Assembly: GCF_016907235.1 (NCBI RefSeq)
Contig: NZ_JAFBBO010000001.1
Location: forward strand, 1,550,001-1,614,000
Direction of reading: 5' to 3'
Length of the DNA stretch: 64,000 nt
Origin: Oerskovia jenensis
Lineage (GTDB): Bacteria > Actinomycetota > Actinomycetes > Actinomycetales > Cellulomonadaceae
Shown piece after piece: positions 62,850 to 64,000 of this stretch; within the stretch, counting starts at the first letter, position 1, and every line of letters starts with the position of its first letter. The notes below the pieces were generated by a model. It had not been told where the DNA came from, made no database searches, and was given only the letters and a program-made list of their open reading frames with translations. Position numbers and translations under genes: made by a program.

Positions 62850-63449
62850 ATGCGTGAGCAGTCGTCGGTGTTCGACGAGGGGTCCGTGGCCGAGGTGGAC
62901 CTCTGGAGCCGGGTCCAGGAGGGTGACGAGCAGGCGTTCGCGGTCGTCTACCGGCGCTACTCGCGGCGTGTCCACGGCCTGTGCCGCGCGCTGCTGACGT
63001 CGGGCGGGCTGCACGACGACGTCACGGGGCGGTGCGAGGACCTGACCTCGGGCGTGTTCCTGGCGGCGTGGCGCCGACGGCGGGAGATGGTCGTCCGCGA
63101 CTCGGTGCTCCCGTGGCTCCTCGCGACCGCGGCCAACCTCTGCTCGAACGAGCAGCGGGCCGCTCGGCGGCACCGCTGGCTGGTGGCCCGCGTCGCGCAG
63201 GTGCACGGGCGGTCCGCGCCGTCGGCGGACGGCGCCGAGGCGAGCGTGCTCGCGGCGATCCTCGCGGGTCGTGCCCGCCGCGAGATCGCGGCTCTTCCCT
63301 CCGCGCTGCGCGAGGTGGCCGACCTCTGCATCCTCCACGACGTCACGACGCGCGACGCGGCCGCGTTCCTCGAGCTTCCCGAGGGCACGGTCAAGTCGCG
63401 GCTGCACCGCGCGCGGCGCCACCTGGGCCGGGCCGTCCTCGACGGCTAG
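62850..63449 (+). CDS. ECF-like RNA polymerase sigma factor
   Basis: A 199-residue protein with sigma-70 region 2 (DEQAFAVVYRRYSRRVHGLC; LTSGVFLAAWRRRREM; WLLATAANLCSNEQRA) and region 4 (LPSALREVADLCILHD; AAAFLELPEGTVKSRLHRARRHL). No anti-sigma gene is adjacent. The start is ATG at 62850 after AGGGGGC; the GTG three bases upstream is also possible. It lies 162 bases after the reductase gene. Its regulon is unknown. Confidence 0.87.
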   Translation: MREQSSVFDEGSVAEVDLWSRVQEGDEQAFAVVYRRYSRRVHGLCRALLTSGGLHDDVTGRCEDLTSGVFLAAWRRRREMVVRDSVLPWLLATAANLCSNEQRAARRHRWLVARVAQVHGRSAPSADGAEASVLAAILAGRARREIAALPSALREVADLCILHDVTTRDAAAFLELPEGTVKSRLHRARRHLGRAVLDG

Positions 63450-63482
63450 GGCAGCCCGCCCGGCAGCGCATCGGGACGCCCG

Positions 63483-64000
63483 TCAGTCGAGCCCGTACCG
63501 CGCGTCGAGCTCTACGTCGTGCGGCAGCGTGCCGAACGACGCGGTCCACGCGCCGTCGGCCGCGATCGACTGGCCCGACACGTACGACGACTCGTCCGAG
63601 AGCAGGAACGCGACCACGGCCGCGATCTCCGACGACTCGGCGATGCGCCCGAGCGGTGGGCCCTCGGCGAGCCCGCGCTCCTCCGCCTCGGGGTCGACGG
63701 CGTGCGCGATCTGCGCGTCGAGGTGCGGCGTGCGCACCCCGCCCGGTGCGACGGTGTTGGCCCGGATGCCGTACCGCCCGTACGTGACGGCGACGCTGCG
63801 TGCGAGGGCGTCGATCCCACCCTTGGTCAGCTCGTAGGCCGCGTGGTCGACGAACGACGACCGCCCGTGGATCGACCCGACGTTCACGATCGACCCACCG
63901 CCAACCTGGTCGGTGAACGCCTCGACCGCGGCGGCGGCCCCCCAGAGGTAGCCCAGGCCGTTGATCTCGACGACGTCGCGCGCCGTGCGCTCGATCTCCT
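63483..64000 (-). CDS. Short-chain dehydrogenase/reductase (5' end beyond window)
   Basis: The visible 172 residues are the C-terminal part of an SDR: VVEINGLGYLWGAAAAVEAF, catalytic Ser in IVNVGSIHGRSS, YxxxK in HAAYELTKGGIDALA, the TVAPGGVRTPHLDAQ loop and the ending GQSIAADGAWTASF. The nucleotide-binding start lies past base 64000. It is convergent with the sigma factor gene. Substrate unknown. Confidence 0.92.
   Translation of the reverse strand, partial: EIERTARDVVEINGLGYLWGAAAAVEAFTDQVGGGSIVNVGSIHGRSSFVDHAAYELTKGGIDALARSVAVTYGRYGIRANTVAPGGVRTPHLDAQIAHAVDPEAEERGLAEGPPLGRIAESSEIAAVVAFLLSDESSYVSGQSIAADGAWTASFGTLPHDVELDARYGLD

Overview
The window is a very GC-rich chromosomal segment of a motile actinobacterium. 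GC-rich third codon positions, many GTG starts, GC-rich hairpin terminators, a GTP-type PEP carboxykinase beside a RamB-like XRE/DUF955 regulator, and FliW all point to Actinobacteria. The gene set resembles Micrococcales such as Cellulomonas or Oerskovia relatives; that assignment is inference, because no rRNA gene is present.

Positions 1-30,000 hold one near-complete flagellar cluster. On the minus strand, from right to left, it runs fliA (sigma-28), three tandem flagellin genes, fliD, fliS, a small unknown gene, flgB-flgC-fliE-fliF-fliG-fliH-fliI-fliJ, an NlpC/P60 hydrolase, fliK, flgD, flgE, flbD, motA, motB, fliM, fliN, fliO, fliP, fliQ, fliR, flhB and the first part of flhA. A divergent plus-strand operon, flgN-flgK-flgL-fliW, makes the hook-filament junction and the flagellin-binding regulator FliW. 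Many neighbours overlap by ATGA or TGATG, which suggests translational coupling. Seven blocks are preceded by a shared promoter-like pattern, AC-N15-(G/A)CCGA(C/G)AGT, which I read as the FliA promoter of this organism. The three flagellin leaders share a hairpin with GGA in a six-base loop, the expected shape of a CsrA site, and FliW is encoded nearby.

Positions 29,767-42,263 hold a chemotaxis cluster on the minus strand: two small genes (one DUF7455-like), cheA with two CheW-like domains, cheW, three MCP genes that share an almost identical signalling-domain block at DNA level, cheB, cheR, two cheY genes and two CheX/CheC-like genes with ExxN motifs. It is followed by a divergent pair of unrecognised genes (42,358-44,937) separated by a perfect Crp-type palindrome.

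From 44,898 onward the content is metabolic and regulatory: the RamB-like regulator facing pckG; trpS with a leader peptide carrying three consecutive Trp codons and a set of competing hairpins; a small catabolic group (SMP-30 lactonase, FAH-family hydrolase, 2-hydroxyacid dehydrogenase, SDR, SnoaL-like protein) with a duplicated palindromic operator; a membrane protein with a NarL-type two-component system; a DUF1269 protein; a CmtR-like metal sensor with a CDF exporter; a single-module adenylation-carrier-reductase enzyme with an overlapping SnoaL-like gene; an ECF-like sigma factor; and the 3' part of an SDR gene cut by the window end. I saw no tRNA, rRNA, CRISPR array, insertion sequence or prophage.
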